Below, piece by piece: positions 1-11,840 of a stretch of DNA of 64,000 bases; the stretch's first letter is position 1, and each line of letters starts with the position of its first letter. Source of the DNA: Bog-950 sp044228435 (lineage in GTDB: Bacteria; Bacteroidota; Bacteroidia; Chitinophagales; LD1); contig JBGAUW010000002.1 in assembly GCA_044228435.1 (NCBI GenBank), forward strand, positions 1 through 64,000. Direction: 5' to 3'. The notes under the pieces were generated by a model. That model searched no databases. It had not been told where the DNA came from and saw only the letters and a list, made by a program, of their open reading frames with translations. The position numbers and the translations under genes are program-made.

Positions 1-236
1 TAACCACTAATACTCACACCCCAACCGGCGAAGCCGTAGTGCAGGGTAAAGTTATAGTGCAGTTTATAATAAGCGAAGAAGGGAACTTAGAAGATGTAAA
101 AGTGGTAAAAGGTATAAGCCCTGCTTTTGATAACGAAGCCTTGCGTGTAATTGCCCTGCTGCCCAAGTTTAAACCCGGTATGCAAAGCGGTAAACCGGTG
201 AAGGTATATTATAACCTGGCTGTAAACTTTGTTTAG
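1..236 (+). CDS. TonB C-terminal domain protein, 5' truncated by window edge
   Basis: The reading frame is open from base 3 to the stop at 234-236, so the true start lies before the window; a GTG at 39 is unlikely to be the start because coding sequence continues upstream of it. The visible 77 residues form the C-terminal half of a TonB-type domain: strand pattern KVIVQFIISEEG, then FDNEALRVIALLPKFKPG and a closing strand near KVYYNLAVNFV. In this family the domain touches TonB boxes of outer-membrane receptors or acts as a periplasmic module. The next two genes carry the same domain, so this is one copy of a tandem set. The following gene begins 2 bp after the stop, so they are probably co-transcribed. 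Domain call is secure; role is inferred. Confidence 0.85.
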   Translation, partial: TTNTHTPTGEAVVQGKVIVQFIISEEGNLEDVKVVKGISPAFDNEALRVIALLPKFKPGMQSGKPVKVYYNLAVNFV

Positions 237-237
237 C

Positions 238-939
238 ATGCGGTGGGCTGTTTCTTTTTTGATTTTACTACTTGCCTGTAAAAAAGCAAATGCACAAGCC
301 GATAGCAGCGGCACAGGGCCGGTACACTCCACAAAGGTTTATGAATTTGTAGACCAAAACCCTGAATTTCCGGGTGGAGATGCCGCACTTATCCGGTTTA
401 TGCAGTTCCATATTGCTTACCCGGCTTTGGAACGGGATAACAATATAGAGGGCAAAGTAATAGTCCGTTTTATTGTGATGGAGGACGGAAGTATAGATAG
501 TGCACGCATTACAAAAAGTGTGAGCAAAGGTTTAGACAAAGAGGCCCTGAGGGTGGTAAAAATGTTGCCTGCCTTTAAACCCGGGATGCACCAGGGCAAA
601 CCAGCCAGAGTATACTATAACCTACCTGTAGTTTACAAACTAAGCAATACCAGCGCGCACGCTTCCAGTAAGTTAGAGGTTGCAGTAATAGAAAAAGCCA
701 ATAAAGACGTGGCTTTTGCTGAAGCCGCCCGCCTGTATAATGCCGGTAATTACGAGCGTAGCTTAAGCTACCTTTTAAAATCGATAAAAAAATTCCCCAA
801 TGATTATCTTGCTTACGAATTAAAAGCCGACATAGAATCAAAAACCGGCAACAGCGAAGAAAGTTGTAAGGATTATCAAATCGCTTTAAGTAAAGGTTCT
901 GAGTCGGCAGCTGAAGCAATAGACAAAAACTGTAAGTAA
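238..939 (+). CDS. Secreted TonB C-terminal domain protein with TPR-like tail
   Basis: A 233-aa protein from ATG 238; a TTG at 229 would overlap the previous gene and add three residues before the signal peptide. Residues 1-20 are a signal peptide ending in KKANAQ. A TonB C-terminal domain follows (about 42-135), with the typical start EFPGGDAALIRFM and the core EALRVVKMLPAFKPGM. Residues about 150-230 look like tetratricopeptide helices (AARLYNAGNYERSLSYLL). Classical TonB has an uncleaved N-terminal anchor and a proline-rich linker; both are absent here, so this is probably a free periplasmic or outer-membrane-associated protein rather than an energy transducer for ExbBD. It sits between two further copies of the domain. 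Confidence 0.85.
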   Translation: MRWAVSFLILLLACKKANAQADSSGTGPVHSTKVYEFVDQNPEFPGGDAALIRFMQFHIAYPALERDNNIEGKVIVRFIVMEDGSIDSARITKSVSKGLDKEALRVVKMLPAFKPGMHQGKPARVYYNLPVVYKLSNTSAHASSKLEVAVIEKANKDVAFAEAARLYNAGNYERSLSYLLKSIKKFPNDYLAYELKADIESKTGNSEESCKDYQIALSKGSESAAEAIDKNCK

Positions 940-973
940 CGCAATTCAATTTCATCTATCACTAATACTCTAT

Positions 974-1435
974 ATGAAGCATTTTATTTTCATTCTTTTT
1001 TTATTTTTTACCGGGTACCGGGCAAGTGCCCAGGTTATTGAGGGACAGAGCGAACCCGAGGTGTTTACCTTTGTGGAACAAGCGCCCGAGTTTCCGGGTG
1101 GCGATGATGCCTTGATTAAATATATATCCGATAACACGGTTTACCCGGACGCAGAGCGCTTAAAAAATATTGAAGGCAGAACGCTTCTGCGTTTTGTTGT
1201 AATGGAGGATGGGCATGTAGATAAGATAGAAGTGCTGCACTCAGCCGGTAACAGTGCGCTGGACAATGAGGCTGTGCGTGTAGTAAAATCTATCCCTAAT
1301 TTCAAGCCAGGCATGCAGCAAGGAAAAAAAGTGAGGGTTTACTTCAACATACCTGTTACTTTCAGGTTGTTGAGCAAAGCAGAACAGAAGCAACACGACC
1401 GCGATAAAAAGAAAAAACAGAAACAGCAGGATTAG
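974..1435 (+). CDS. Secreted TonB C-terminal domain protein
   Basis: A 153-aa protein with a signal peptide (residues 1-20, ending YRASAQ) and a single TonB C-terminal domain (about 32-135). The domain opens with EFPGGDDALIKYI and carries ALDNEAVRVVKSIPNFKPGM. It is the third tandem member of the set and lies 34 bp after the second. The last 20 residues are very rich in lysine, glutamine and aspartate and probably disordered. No transmembrane anchor and no proline-rich linker can be seen, as in its neighbour. The function within the periplasm is not known. Confidence 0.85.
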   Translation: MKHFIFILFLFFTGYRASAQVIEGQSEPEVFTFVEQAPEFPGGDDALIKYISDNTVYPDAERLKNIEGRTLLRFVVMEDGHVDKIEVLHSAGNSALDNEAVRVVKSIPNFKPGMQQGKKVRVYFNIPVTFRLLSKAEQKQHDRDKKKKQKQQD

Positions 1436-1484
1436 CATTTTGTATTAAATAGTAATTGTAATCATAACTTAGTAATTTAAACGT

Positions 1485-2225
1485 ATGCCTGAAGGATACC
1501 GGCCCATTAATCATACCCCGCCCGACTCATTGATGGGTAAACTAAAGTTTTACGGACGTATGACTTTAGACTTGCAGATACTTACCATTTACAAGGATAT
1601 TAAAGCGACTGTGCTATCTTTTAAAGGCAACGTGCTGGATGTAGGTTGCGGGCAATCGCCGTATAAGTTTTTATTGAACCCTGCCACTACAAAGTATTAC
1701 GGGGTAGATATAGTAGACGCCGAAAAGTTTGATTACAACAATAGTGATGTAACACCTTTTGACGGTGAAACCATTCCTTTTGAAGACGGAAAGTTTGATG
1801 GAGTAATTTGCACCGAAGTGTTAGAGCACGTGCAAAATTATCAACGCTTGATAGATGAAATGCACCGGGTAATGAAGCCAGGGGCAAGAGGCACCATAAC
1901 CATACCCTGGAGCGCCCGCTATCACTACATCCCCTACGATTTTTTCCGCTATACGCCCAGCAGCTTAAAAACTATGTTCAGTAAGTTTAGCGAGGCTAAA
2001 ATCACGCACCGCGGAACCGATATATCTAATATTGGCAATAAGGTAATTGTGCTATGGTTCCGCAATCTGCTGCCGGCACAGGCCTGGAAATATCTTTTTA
2101 TACCCGTATGGCTGGCACTATCGCCTATTCTTGCCATTGTTGTTATACTTGCACATATATCGCTGCTGTTTGATTTAGGCAGCAACGACGACCCGCTGGG
2201 TTACACTATTATTATAAAGAAGTAA
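1485..2225 (+). CDS. SAM-dependent methyltransferase (class I) with C-terminal hydrophobic tail
   Basis: A 246-aa class I methyltransferase. Motif I is VLDVGCGQSPYKFLL (about residues 49-63), an acidic motif YYGVDIVD follows, and the FDGVICTEVLEHVQN segment (about 103-117) fits the Methyltransf_11 type. The last 50 residues are strongly hydrophobic (LFIPVWLALSPILAIVVILAHISLLF) and probably bind membrane, which suggests a lipid or polysaccharide-lipid substrate; the acceptor cannot be read from the sequence. The next gene, 80 bp downstream and beyond a palindromic element, is a second, unrelated-looking methyltransferase. Confidence 0.85.
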   Translation: MPEGYRPINHTPPDSLMGKLKFYGRMTLDLQILTIYKDIKATVLSFKGNVLDVGCGQSPYKFLLNPATTKYYGVDIVDAEKFDYNNSDVTPFDGETIPFEDGKFDGVICTEVLEHVQNYQRLIDEMHRVMKPGARGTITIPWSARYHYIPYDFFRYTPSSLKTMFSKFSEAKITHRGTDISNIGNKVIVLWFRNLLPAQAWKYLFIPVWLALSPILAIVVILAHISLLFDLGSNDDPLGYTIIIKK

Positions 2226-2232
2226 AAGCGTA

Positions 2233-2293
2233 GCCACAAAGGCACGGAGACTCAAGGTTTTTCAAATTCTTAGCGTCTTTGCGTCTTAGTGGC
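2233..2293. repeat. 61-bp imperfect palindrome (REP/MITE-like)
   Basis: The left arm at 2233-2256 begins GCCAC and the right arm at 2269-2293 ends GTGGC. Aligned as inverted repeats about 17 of 24 positions match, and most of the mismatches would be G-T wobbles in one RNA strand. The arms are separated by about 12 bp. The element fills almost the whole gap between the two methyltransferase genes. It resembles the dispersed palindromic elements seen between genes in many bacteria. It has no T-tract, so it is not a standard terminator. Confidence 0.6.
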
Positions 2294-2304
2294 AAAATTT
2301 AATT

Positions 2305-3012
2305 ATGGAAAACATAAAAGACGACAGAGGATACAACCAGGTTTGGGCCGATAGCAAAAGCACCCGTGTACGCGCGGAGCGCCGTTGCGAGTACATGATT
2401 TCGCAAATGGATGTAATGCCCAATAAATCGGTAATGGAAATAGGCTGCGGCACCGGCAAAAATGCGTTTATACTGGCTAAAAAAACCGGTATGCAGGTAT
2501 TAGGCACCGATTTATGCGTGCCGTTTATAGAGCAGGCCAAAGAAACCAACCGCTTAACCAACCTGCGCTATGATATACTTGATTTTAATAAAGCCGATGA
2601 ATTTAAAGGCGAGCGTTTTGACTATATTATTGGCAATGGCATTTTGCACCATTTGTATCATCATTTAGATGAGGCTTTTGTAAACATGCGCCACCTGCTT
2701 AAAGAGAAGGGCAAAATAATTTTTATAGAGCCGAATCTTTATAACCCATACGTATACCTTATCTTCAGCTACCCTACACTGCGTGTTAAAGCGCACCTTG
2801 AACCGGATGAAATGGCATTTACTAAAGGATTTGCCATCGAAAAATTGAAAAAAGCCGGTTATCAAAACATTGAAGTTGAATACAAAGATTTTCTATTGCC
2901 CGGCGTGCCCGATTTTATGATAACCCCATCGGTGGTTATTGGCGATGTGCTGGAGAAAATACCCCTGGTTAAAAACGTAGCCCAATCAATTTTTATTACG
3001 GCAGAGAAGTAG
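2305..3012 (+). CDS. SAM-dependent methyltransferase (class I)
   Basis: A 235-aa class I methyltransferase with motif I VMEIGCGTGKNAFIL (about residues 44-58), an acidic residue after strand 2 (VLGTDLCVPF), and the post-motif segment FDYIIGNGILHHLYHH typical of Methyltransf_11/25 enzymes. A C-terminal segment with many hydrophobic residues (SYPTLRVKAHLEP onward) could form a lid domain. The substrate is unknown. It ends 4 bp before the stop of the convergent histidine kinase gene, so no room is left for a separate terminator. Confidence 0.85.
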   Translation: MENIKDDRGYNQVWADSKSTRVRAERRCEYMISQMDVMPNKSVMEIGCGTGKNAFILAKKTGMQVLGTDLCVPFIEQAKETNRLTNLRYDILDFNKADEFKGERFDYIIGNGILHHLYHHLDEAFVNMRHLLKEKGKIIFIEPNLYNPYVYLIFSYPTLRVKAHLEPDEMAFTKGFAIEKLKKAGYQNIEVEYKDFLLPGVPDFMITPSVVIGDVLEKIPLVKNVAQSIFITAEK

Positions 3013-3016
3013 ATAG

Positions 3017-4498
3017 TTACTTAGGCAAACTAAAGTAAAACGTAGACCCTTTATTTAGTTCGCCCTCAGCCCATGCTTTGCCCTTATGTTTGGCAATAAC
3101 CCGCTGAACAATAGCCAGGCCTATACCGGTGCCTTCAAACTCGCTGCTGTCGTGCAGGCGCTGAAACACCCCAAACAATTTATCTACGTAGCGCATATCA
3201 AAGCCGGCGCCATTATCTTTTACAAAATATGTCACTTCGGTATCCGACTCGCTGGCCCCTATAATTATTTTAGCCGTCGCCCTTTTTGATGAATATTTAA
3301 CCGCATTAGAAATAAGGTTAACCCACACCTGCCTAATCAAAGCCCCATCGGCAAATATATCGGGCAGTTGCGTTACCTGTACCGTTGGTAATTTAATTAC
3401 GGGGGTTTCCATTTCTGCTAACACGTTCTTTACCAAATCATTCATATTCACTTTTGCCTTCTTTACTTCTTTTCTTCCCAATCGCGAAAAATCTAACAGG
3501 TCGTCGATAAGCACACCCATTTTTTGCGAGTTGTATTTAATGTTGCCCAACAAGCGGCGCGCATCGTCGCTCAATACTTTGCCATAATCTTCCTCCATTA
3601 TACGCGAGTAGCCATTAAGTGCGCGCAAAGGCGCACGTAAATCGTGCGAAATGGAATATGAAAACGACTCCAGCTCCTTATTGCTGTGCTCTAATTGCGA
3701 TACGTAGCTAAGCAAATCGGCGTTTAACTTTTTTATTTGTGCGTTCATCTCCCTCCCGCCGGTTACATCGCGGGCATTGGCATACCACTTTCCATCGCGC
3801 ACTACTACATTCCAGTGCAACCACTTCGTTGTTTTGTCTTTACAATTAATGCATGTTTCAAACGTAAGCTGGGTGCTGCTATTGGCGCTGTATAATTTTA
3901 ACGCTGCTTTATCTTTTTCCTCTAAAAAACTGGTAAGCGGTGTTCCCTCCAGTTCGCTTTTGTCGTAACCCAATATAACGGTAAAGGCATTATTGGCCTC
4001 CTCAATTTCGAAAGTTGTTGCATCAATAACCCCTATCATATCGGCTGAGTTATTAATGAGCAGGGCACTTTTGTTTAGTCTCTTATTGTTCTCCTCAAGC
4101 TCTCTCTTTTGCAGCTGTATTTTAAGCAGTATAGCCACCTTTGCTTTTACTATTTCGGGGTCCAGAGGTTTATACAAATAATCTACAGCGCCCTCTTCAA
4201 AACCCTTTACCATAAAGCGCCGCTCTGTTCTTTCAGCCGAGGCAAATATGATTGGAATATCGCGGGTGCGCCTGCCCGATTTTAAAATGCTGGCCACCTC
4301 AAAACCATCCATATCGGGCATTTGCACATCCAGTATTACCAGATCTACCTCGGTGTTTAACAAAATCTTAAGCGCTTCCTCTCCACTGGCTGCATGCAAC
4401 ACATGCCTGTCTTCGGTGGTTAGTAAACCATCAAGCGCCATTATGTTTGCCGATTTATCATCAACAATTAGAATAACAGCCTTGTTGTTTGTTTTCAT
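3017..4498 (-). CDS. Receiver-PAS-histidine kinase
   Basis: A 493-aa cytoplasmic sensor. Order: receiver domain at 1-125 (acid pair D13/D14, phospho-acceptor D57, conserved K110), a PAS domain at about 145-245, a coiled-coil linker, the HisKA helix with phospho-acceptor H285 in YSISHDLRAP, and an ATPase domain at about 380-493 with N-box NLISNAVKYS, DNGAGFD and GTGIGLAIVQ. A receiver in front of a kinase means the protein is itself switched by phosphate from another kinase. It is the last gene of a five-gene operon and its ATG overlaps the stop of cheB by 4 bp, which points to translational coupling. The signal sensed is unknown. Confidence 0.92.
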   Translation of the reverse strand: MKTNNKAVILIVDDKSANIMALDGLLTTEDRHVLHAASGEEALKILLNTEVDLVILDVQMPDMDGFEVASILKSGRRTRDIPIIFASAERTERRFMVKGFEEGAVDYLYKPLDPEIVKAKVAILLKIQLQKRELEENNKRLNKSALLINNSADMIGVIDATTFEIEEANNAFTVILGYDKSELEGTPLTSFLEEKDKAALKLYSANSSTQLTFETCINCKDKTTKWLHWNVVVRDGKWYANARDVTGGREMNAQIKKLNADLLSYVSQLEHSNKELESFSYSISHDLRAPLRALNGYSRIMEEDYGKVLSDDARRLLGNIKYNSQKMGVLIDDLLDFSRLGRKEVKKAKVNMNDLVKNVLAEMETPVIKLPTVQVTQLPDIFADGALIRQVWVNLISNAVKYSSKRATAKIIIGASESDTEVTYFVKDNGAGFDMRYVDKLFGVFQRLHDSSEFEGTGIGLAIVQRVIAKHKGKAWAEGELNKGSTFYFSLPK

Positions 4499-5088
4499 TT
4501 TTCTTCTCCGGTTTTAATTAAAAAATCTACAATTTCTTTTACTGTCCATACGTGGTCTATCACTTTGGCCGCAATCGCATTGGCAGGCATCATTCTAAAC
4601 AAAGCCTCTTCGGGGTTTTGTGCTATAGTTAAACCACCATTAGCTTTTATAGTGCGCATACCGGCAGTTCCGTCGCCATTGGCACCCGTCATTATTATGG
4701 CTATAAGCGCTTGTTTATAAACCGGAGCTGCCGATTCGAACAGCACATCGATAGAAGGGCGGCTATAACTTACGGGCTCTTCGTACGATAGCGAAAAGGT
4801 GCCATCTGATTCTACCAGCAAGTGATAATCGGGTGGAGCTATGTATACACAGCCGCTTTCTATTTTCTCCTTCTCATCGGCCTGCTTTATCTTAATAGCT
4901 GCCTTGCTTTGCAATACTTCTTCCAGCATAGTACGCTGGTCTTTTATTCGGTGTTGCACAATAATAACCGGCAGGCTATAATCAACGGGCAGGTGCTCTA
5001 TGATAGCCGAAATAGCATATAACCCGCCTGCCGAGGCACCCACCACTATCGCTTTATATGGTGAGGCATTATTCATCATCACCTCCAT
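4495..5088 (-). CDS. cheB: CheB-type protein-glutamate methylesterase, catalytic domain only
   Basis: A 197-aa protein consisting only of the CheB methylesterase domain. The catalytic serine is in VVGASAGG (S19), the histidine in VQHR (H46) and the aspartate in TGANGDGT (D139). The receiver domain that normally gates CheB is missing; a free receiver protein is encoded two genes upstream and could replace it (inference). The start overlaps the end of cheR by 8-20 bp depending on which of the methionines at residues 1, 4 and 5 is used. No chemoreceptor, CheA, CheW or flagellar gene is present in the window, so its target is probably not a classical chemoreceptor. Confidence 0.92.
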   Translation of the reverse strand: MEVMMNNASPYKAIVVGASAGGLYAISAIIEHLPVDYSLPVIIVQHRIKDQRTMLEEVLQSKAAIKIKQADEKEKIESGCVYIAPPDYHLLVESDGTFSLSYEEPVSYSRPSIDVLFESAAPVYKQALIAIIMTGANGDGTAGMRTIKANGGLTIAQNPEEALFRMMPANAIAAKVIDHVWTVKEIVDFLIKTGEEK

Positions 5089-5908
5089 TTTTCATATAAA
5101 TCTTTTCCTTGCGGTCTACGTCCGTAAAGCTCTTTTGCTTATCTGAAAAAAGCAGCGACTCTTTATTACCAAGCGCCAAAATGCCAAAGGGGCAAAGGCT
5201 ATCGTAAAATAGGTTTATCACTTTGTTTTGCAGGCGCTGGTTAAAGTAAATAAGCACGTTGCGGCAAACCACCAGCTGAAACTCGTTAAAGCTTTTATCT
5301 ACCGCCAGATTGTGCGGGGCAAACACCATATTTTGCTTAAGGGCCTTATCGAACATTACCGAGTTGTACTTGCTTTTATAATACTCCGAAAAAGGTTGTG
5401 TACCGCCGGCCTTTTGGTAATTGGCCGTATGTAGTTTCATATTGCTGATAGAGTACACTCCGTTTTTAGCTATTTGAAGCGAGTGCTGATTAATATCGGT
5501 GGCGTATATAACACTGCGTTGCAGCAGGCCTTCCTCTTTAAGTAATATTGCCAGTGAGTAAACCTCCTCGCCTGTAGCACACCCCGCCACCCATACTTTT
5601 ATAAACGGATAAGTAGCCAGACGTTTCATTACGTTATCGCGCAGGCTTTTGTAAAACACCGGGTCGCGGAACATTTCGGTAACCGTTACCGATACTTCCT
5701 GCACAAACACTTCGAACAACTTTTCATCCTGCAGTATAGCCAGCTGCATTTGTTCAAGGCTTTCTATTTTTTGCATTAGCATAAAATGCAGTATCCGGCG
5801 TTTTATACTTGCCTCGGCATAGTCGGTAAAGTCGTAACCGTAAACGGTGCGCACCAGCTTTAAAAACTTTTTTACGTCTTCGCTTTCAAGCACCATTATT
5901 CTATCCAA
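5069..5908 (-). CDS. cheR: CheR-type protein-glutamate O-methyltransferase
   Basis: A 279-aa CheR. The N-terminal helical domain is at about 1-75, followed by TEMFRDPVFY, the SAM motif VWVAGCATGEEVYSLA, the acidic ATDINQHSL motif and the CRNVLIYF motif of the family. It would add methyl groups to glutamates on a receptor-like partner using SAM. Its start overlaps the end of the upstream receiver gene by 13 bp and its end overlaps cheB, so the three are likely translated together. CheR and CheB are kept as separate proteins here, unlike the large CheB-CheR-PAS fusions common in soil bacteria. Confidence 0.92.
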   Translation of the reverse strand: MDRIMVLESEDVKKFLKLVRTVYGYDFTDYAEASIKRRILHFMLMQKIESLEQMQLAILQDEKLFEVFVQEVSVTVTEMFRDPVFYKSLRDNVMKRLATYPFIKVWVAGCATGEEVYSLAILLKEEGLLQRSVIYATDINQHSLQIAKNGVYSISNMKLHTANYQKAGGTQPFSEYYKSKYNSVMFDKALKQNMVFAPHNLAVDKSFNEFQLVVCRNVLIYFNQRLQNKVINLFYDSLCPFGILALGNKESLLFSDKQKSFTDVDRKEKIYMKNGGDDE

Positions 5909-6276
5909 TTATTCAGTTTGCTAATCAATATTTTTACTTCAACTGGTTTGGGTAAATAATCCCAGGCACCGGCCTGCAGGCATTTTTCCCTATCTCCTTT
6001 TAAAGCTTTTGCGGTAATAACTATAATAGGTATGGTTTTTAGTGCCGGGTTTTGCTGTAGGGCCTCCATAGTTTGGTAACCATCCATTACGGGCATCACT
6101 ATATCCAGTAAAATAACCTCGGGCCGGCCGTGTAGTTCCAGCATCTTAAGGGCCTCTAAACCGTTGGCTGCTATGCGCACATGCATATCCATACTTTGCA
6201 AGTAACTGCTTAGCGCAAACGTGTTGGGGGCATCGTCATCTACAATTAAAACATACTTATCCTTCAATTTCTCCAT
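5896..6276 (-). CDS. Single-domain response regulator
   Basis: A 126-aa protein from the ATG at 6274-6276; a longer reading to 6333 would add 19 residues that do not fit the receiver fold. It is a stand-alone receiver: acid residues in LIVDDDAPN, phospho-acceptor D58 in EVILLDIVMP, and the conserved lysine in YLPKPV. It has no output domain, so it acts as a phosphate shuttle or by binding a partner. It closely resembles the last receiver of the upstream hybrid kinase (both have ALTAKA/VITAKA followed by MKGDREKCL or LKGDREKCL), which suggests a duplication. It is second in the five-gene operon. Confidence 0.9.
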   Translation of the reverse strand: MEKLKDKYVLIVDDDAPNTFALSSYLQSMDMHVRIAANGLEALKMLELHGRPEVILLDIVMPVMDGYQTMEALQQNPALKTIPIIVITAKALKGDREKCLQAGAWDYLPKPVEVKILISKLNNWIE

Positions 6277-6340
6277 AGTGCATTTAAAGTGGGCTGCCAA
6301 TGCAAATTCTCTCCTATATTGACTAAAACACAAAACCTGC

Positions 6341-9790
<3,450 letters not shown>

Positions 9791-10189
9791 GCAAGCGTTT
9801 TTTATTAAACTAATCGGTCCATTTTTTAATGGCCCGACCCCTACTTTTTAGTGCTATTTTTTAGTTAGGCGGCTGAAAATAGCCAAGTAAAAACAAACCG
9901 GATAGTGCTGCGCGTGGCACGGTTTTTTAGTAACAAAACAAAATTTATCCTTTAACAAATATCCGGTAGCGTAAGGCCAATAACCGGTAGTGATTAACAA
10001 ATATCCGGTAATGGCACTGTGGATAAATTTTTTATGCATATAAAGCCTGCAAGGGCTTTTGAGAGGCTTGCAAAACCACTTAACGCACCGGTACAAAAAA
10101 CACAAGTCGCACAGGGAAGCCATCGCAGTTTTCTGCTTAGTGGATATGCTGGCTAAAGATTTTTTTACGCGTTGAGATATAGACTATAA
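9791..10189. other. Intergenic region with a short direct repeat
   Basis: This 399-bp gap between the hybrid kinase start and the end of the next reverse gene has no convincing gene. A 17-bp sequence, TTAACAAATATCCGGTA, occurs at 9952-9968 and exactly again at 9994-10010, with a partial third copy (AATAACCGGTAG) between them. It could be the upstream regulatory region of the signalling operon, with the repeats as operator sites (inference). A reverse-strand 89-codon open frame at 9854-10123 is not believed because it lies across the repeats and has no recognisable features. Confidence 0.5.
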
Positions 10190-10771
10190 CTACTTAACGC
10201 GCACCATTTTTACCGATGCTATGGATACGTGAAACTCCATGTGGTCCAGCAGGCCGTTTACAAAATGGTAAACATTTTTGGTACCATCGCTGCTTTTAAA
10301 CTCAAAGGTATCTGCATCGGTTTTTTCTACTTTGCAAAAGTCGCCCTCGGCCTCGTAAAACACGCGGGCAACGCCCTGCAGGCCTTTAAAATAAATAGGG
10401 GGAATAGAATAGCCCGGTAACTCGTTGTACGTTTTTTTGCCTTTGTAGCTATCTACCACCAGCTTGGTGCCATCCCATTTGGTATTGCACCAACGCTTAA
10501 CGCTGCCGTTTTGCACTTCGCGCTGGGTGCTGCTAACAAACTTGCCGTTTTTGTAATCGCTTTCGGCGTGCGACTCGTTTTCGTAGTTTATCCAAAGCAC
10601 TTTTGCCTTTAACTTGCTGTGCAGGGTATAGTGTTCGGTGCCGTCGGCCAACTGGGTGCGGGTGGCTACCAGCTCGCCCACTTTATCGCCAAACAGCATA
10701 ATATTAAACGTAATGGTTTGGGCCCAAAGCCCCATAGGAAACAGCAGTGTCAGTAGAATAATTTTTCTCAT
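10190..10771 (-). CDS. Secreted protein of a three-member paralogous family (DUF6134-like)
   Basis: A 193-aa protein with a signal peptide (residues 1-17, ending GLWAQ) followed by a single domain probably rich in beta strands. I recall the family as DUF6134 but cannot confirm the accession. Shared features with the copies at 17953-18579 and 21471-22055 are an AQxxxF start, KVLWIN, a KW/RW motif after NGxxK, FYEAEGDF, the EFKSSDGTKNVYHFVNG block, and a closing MEFHVSIASV. Function is unknown; secretion without a lipobox suggests a periplasmic or outer-leaflet role. Confidence 0.8.
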   Translation of the reverse strand: MRKIILLTLLFPMGLWAQTITFNIMLFGDKVGELVATRTQLADGTEHYTLHSKLKAKVLWINYENESHAESDYKNGKFVSSTQREVQNGSVKRWCNTKWDGTKLVVDSYKGKKTYNELPGYSIPPIYFKGLQGVARVFYEAEGDFCKVEKTDADTFEFKSSDGTKNVYHFVNGLLDHMEFHVSIASVKMVRVK

Positions 10772-10950
10772 ACGCGTATACTGCCACCAGACGTATTAAA
10801 GCTTGTTTTATTGTGGCTGCCTTGTTTTATTACCTCAATAAAAACAAACAAGGCCGAAGGAATGTTTACCAGAACGAAAACAGAACAATGGGGGGCACAT
10901 TTTTTTAGCACCCAATTATATTGTAACTTTAACCAACAAAAACATTTGAT

Positions 10951-11340
10951 ATGCGACGCAGCCCCACCGGAATTTTTACCATAGTAACCGGCTTTTTTAT
11001 ACTTGCCGAAGGCATTTGGGGCCTTTTTAGTCCCGTGGTGTTTGGGGTTTTAACCACCAACACTACCCATGCCATCATACATATTATACTGGGCCTGGTG
11101 GGCCTGTATGCGGGGTATAAAGAGAAGGCGCTGGTCTATTGCTGGTTTTTGGGTTTACTGCTAACCATAGTGGGTGTGTGCCGCTTTTTACCGGTGGTAA
11201 GCGATTTGGTTATAAATATCTTTAACGTAAATATCGAGGTGGCCTGGCTAAACATAGCCCTTGGCCTCTTCGCTATGTTTTTTGCCGGCCTTGGCCGCCG
11301 CAAAAAATTGCTGGTGCCCGATGAGGGAGTAGTGGTTTAG
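10951..11340 (+). CDS. Small four-helix membrane protein (DUF4383-like)
   Basis: A 129-aa protein with four predicted membrane segments (about 6-28, 40-58, 64-86, 98-116) and a short charged tail. The conserved-looking TNTTHAIIHIILGLVGLYAG stretch between helices 1 and 3 resembles the DUF4383 group of small membrane proteins. No enzymatic motif is present. The gene stands alone, divergent from the secreted paralogue upstream. A sequence TAACTTTA at 10924-10931 matches the Bacteroidota TAnnTTTG promoter element at seven of eight positions. Function is unknown. Confidence 0.7.
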   Translation: MRRSPTGIFTIVTGFFILAEGIWGLFSPVVFGVLTTNTTHAIIHIILGLVGLYAGYKEKALVYCWFLGLLLTIVGVCRFLPVVSDLVINIFNVNIEVAWLNIALGLFAMFFAGLGRRKKLLVPDEGVVV

Positions 11341-11369
11341 TTTAGGTGAAGTATAAATAACCAATCGTT

Positions 11370-11717
11370 TCAATTCATTACAGCATCGACTACTTCCTCC
11401 CTATACTTTTTCTGCAGGTGGTGCATGTATTCAATTTTTTCGTGCAACTCGCCATACTGCATTAGCTGGTAGGTGTCGGATAGCTTGTGGCGATAAATTT
11501 TAAAGCCGTTTTTGTTGTATTCTTTCATACCCTGCAATTGCATTTCGGTAAAGCCAAAGCGCAGCAGCAGCTCGCGCGTAACGGGCAGCGGCGTGTAGCG
11601 GCGCTCGTTTACAAAATTGGTTTGCCCGTCGGTAGTGGCTTGTATAGGTTTCTTAAGTATGTTATCTAAAAACCAATATCCACGCCTTACTTCGTTTGCT
11701 GGTATCATGTGAGGCAA
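11370..11717 (-). CDS. Unknown protein of the ELRIGN-type Bacteroidota family
   Basis: A 115-aa protein; the start may be the methionine at residue 1 or residue 4. The layout (IPANEVRRGYWFLDN, a variable middle, PLPVTRELLLRFGF, then a short charged end) matches a family of small Bacteroidota proteins whose members often begin with ANELRIGNY and have PIPLTEEWLLKFGF-like segments. They are frequent in Bacteroidetes genomes and prophages, but no phage gene is seen here. Function is unknown. It is flanked by convergent and divergent genes and probably transcribed alone. Confidence 0.65.
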   Translation of the reverse strand: MPHMIPANEVRRGYWFLDNILKKPIQATTDGQTNFVNERRYTPLPVTRELLLRFGFTEMQLQGMKEYNKNGFKIYRHKLSDTYQLMQYGELHEKIEYMHHLQKKYREEVVDAVMN

Positions 11718-11840
11718 GTAAAGGCTTTAAAGCGCAATGTATCTGCGCAGCATGCACTTTTTTTTAATGTTAAAATAAACAGGCTACAAGTTTGGTATTT
11801 ATAAAATACATTATTTAAGTTGGCGTATAAAATAACAAGC

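Noticed and set aside
9854..10123. 89-codon frame on the - strand in the intergenic gap
   Set aside because: It runs across the short direct repeats, has many cysteines with no pattern and no leader or domain; more likely non-coding.
11370..11717. Prophage remnant suggested by the ELRIGN-type protein
   Set aside because: No integrase, capsid, portal, or attachment site is seen around it; the family also occurs outside phages.
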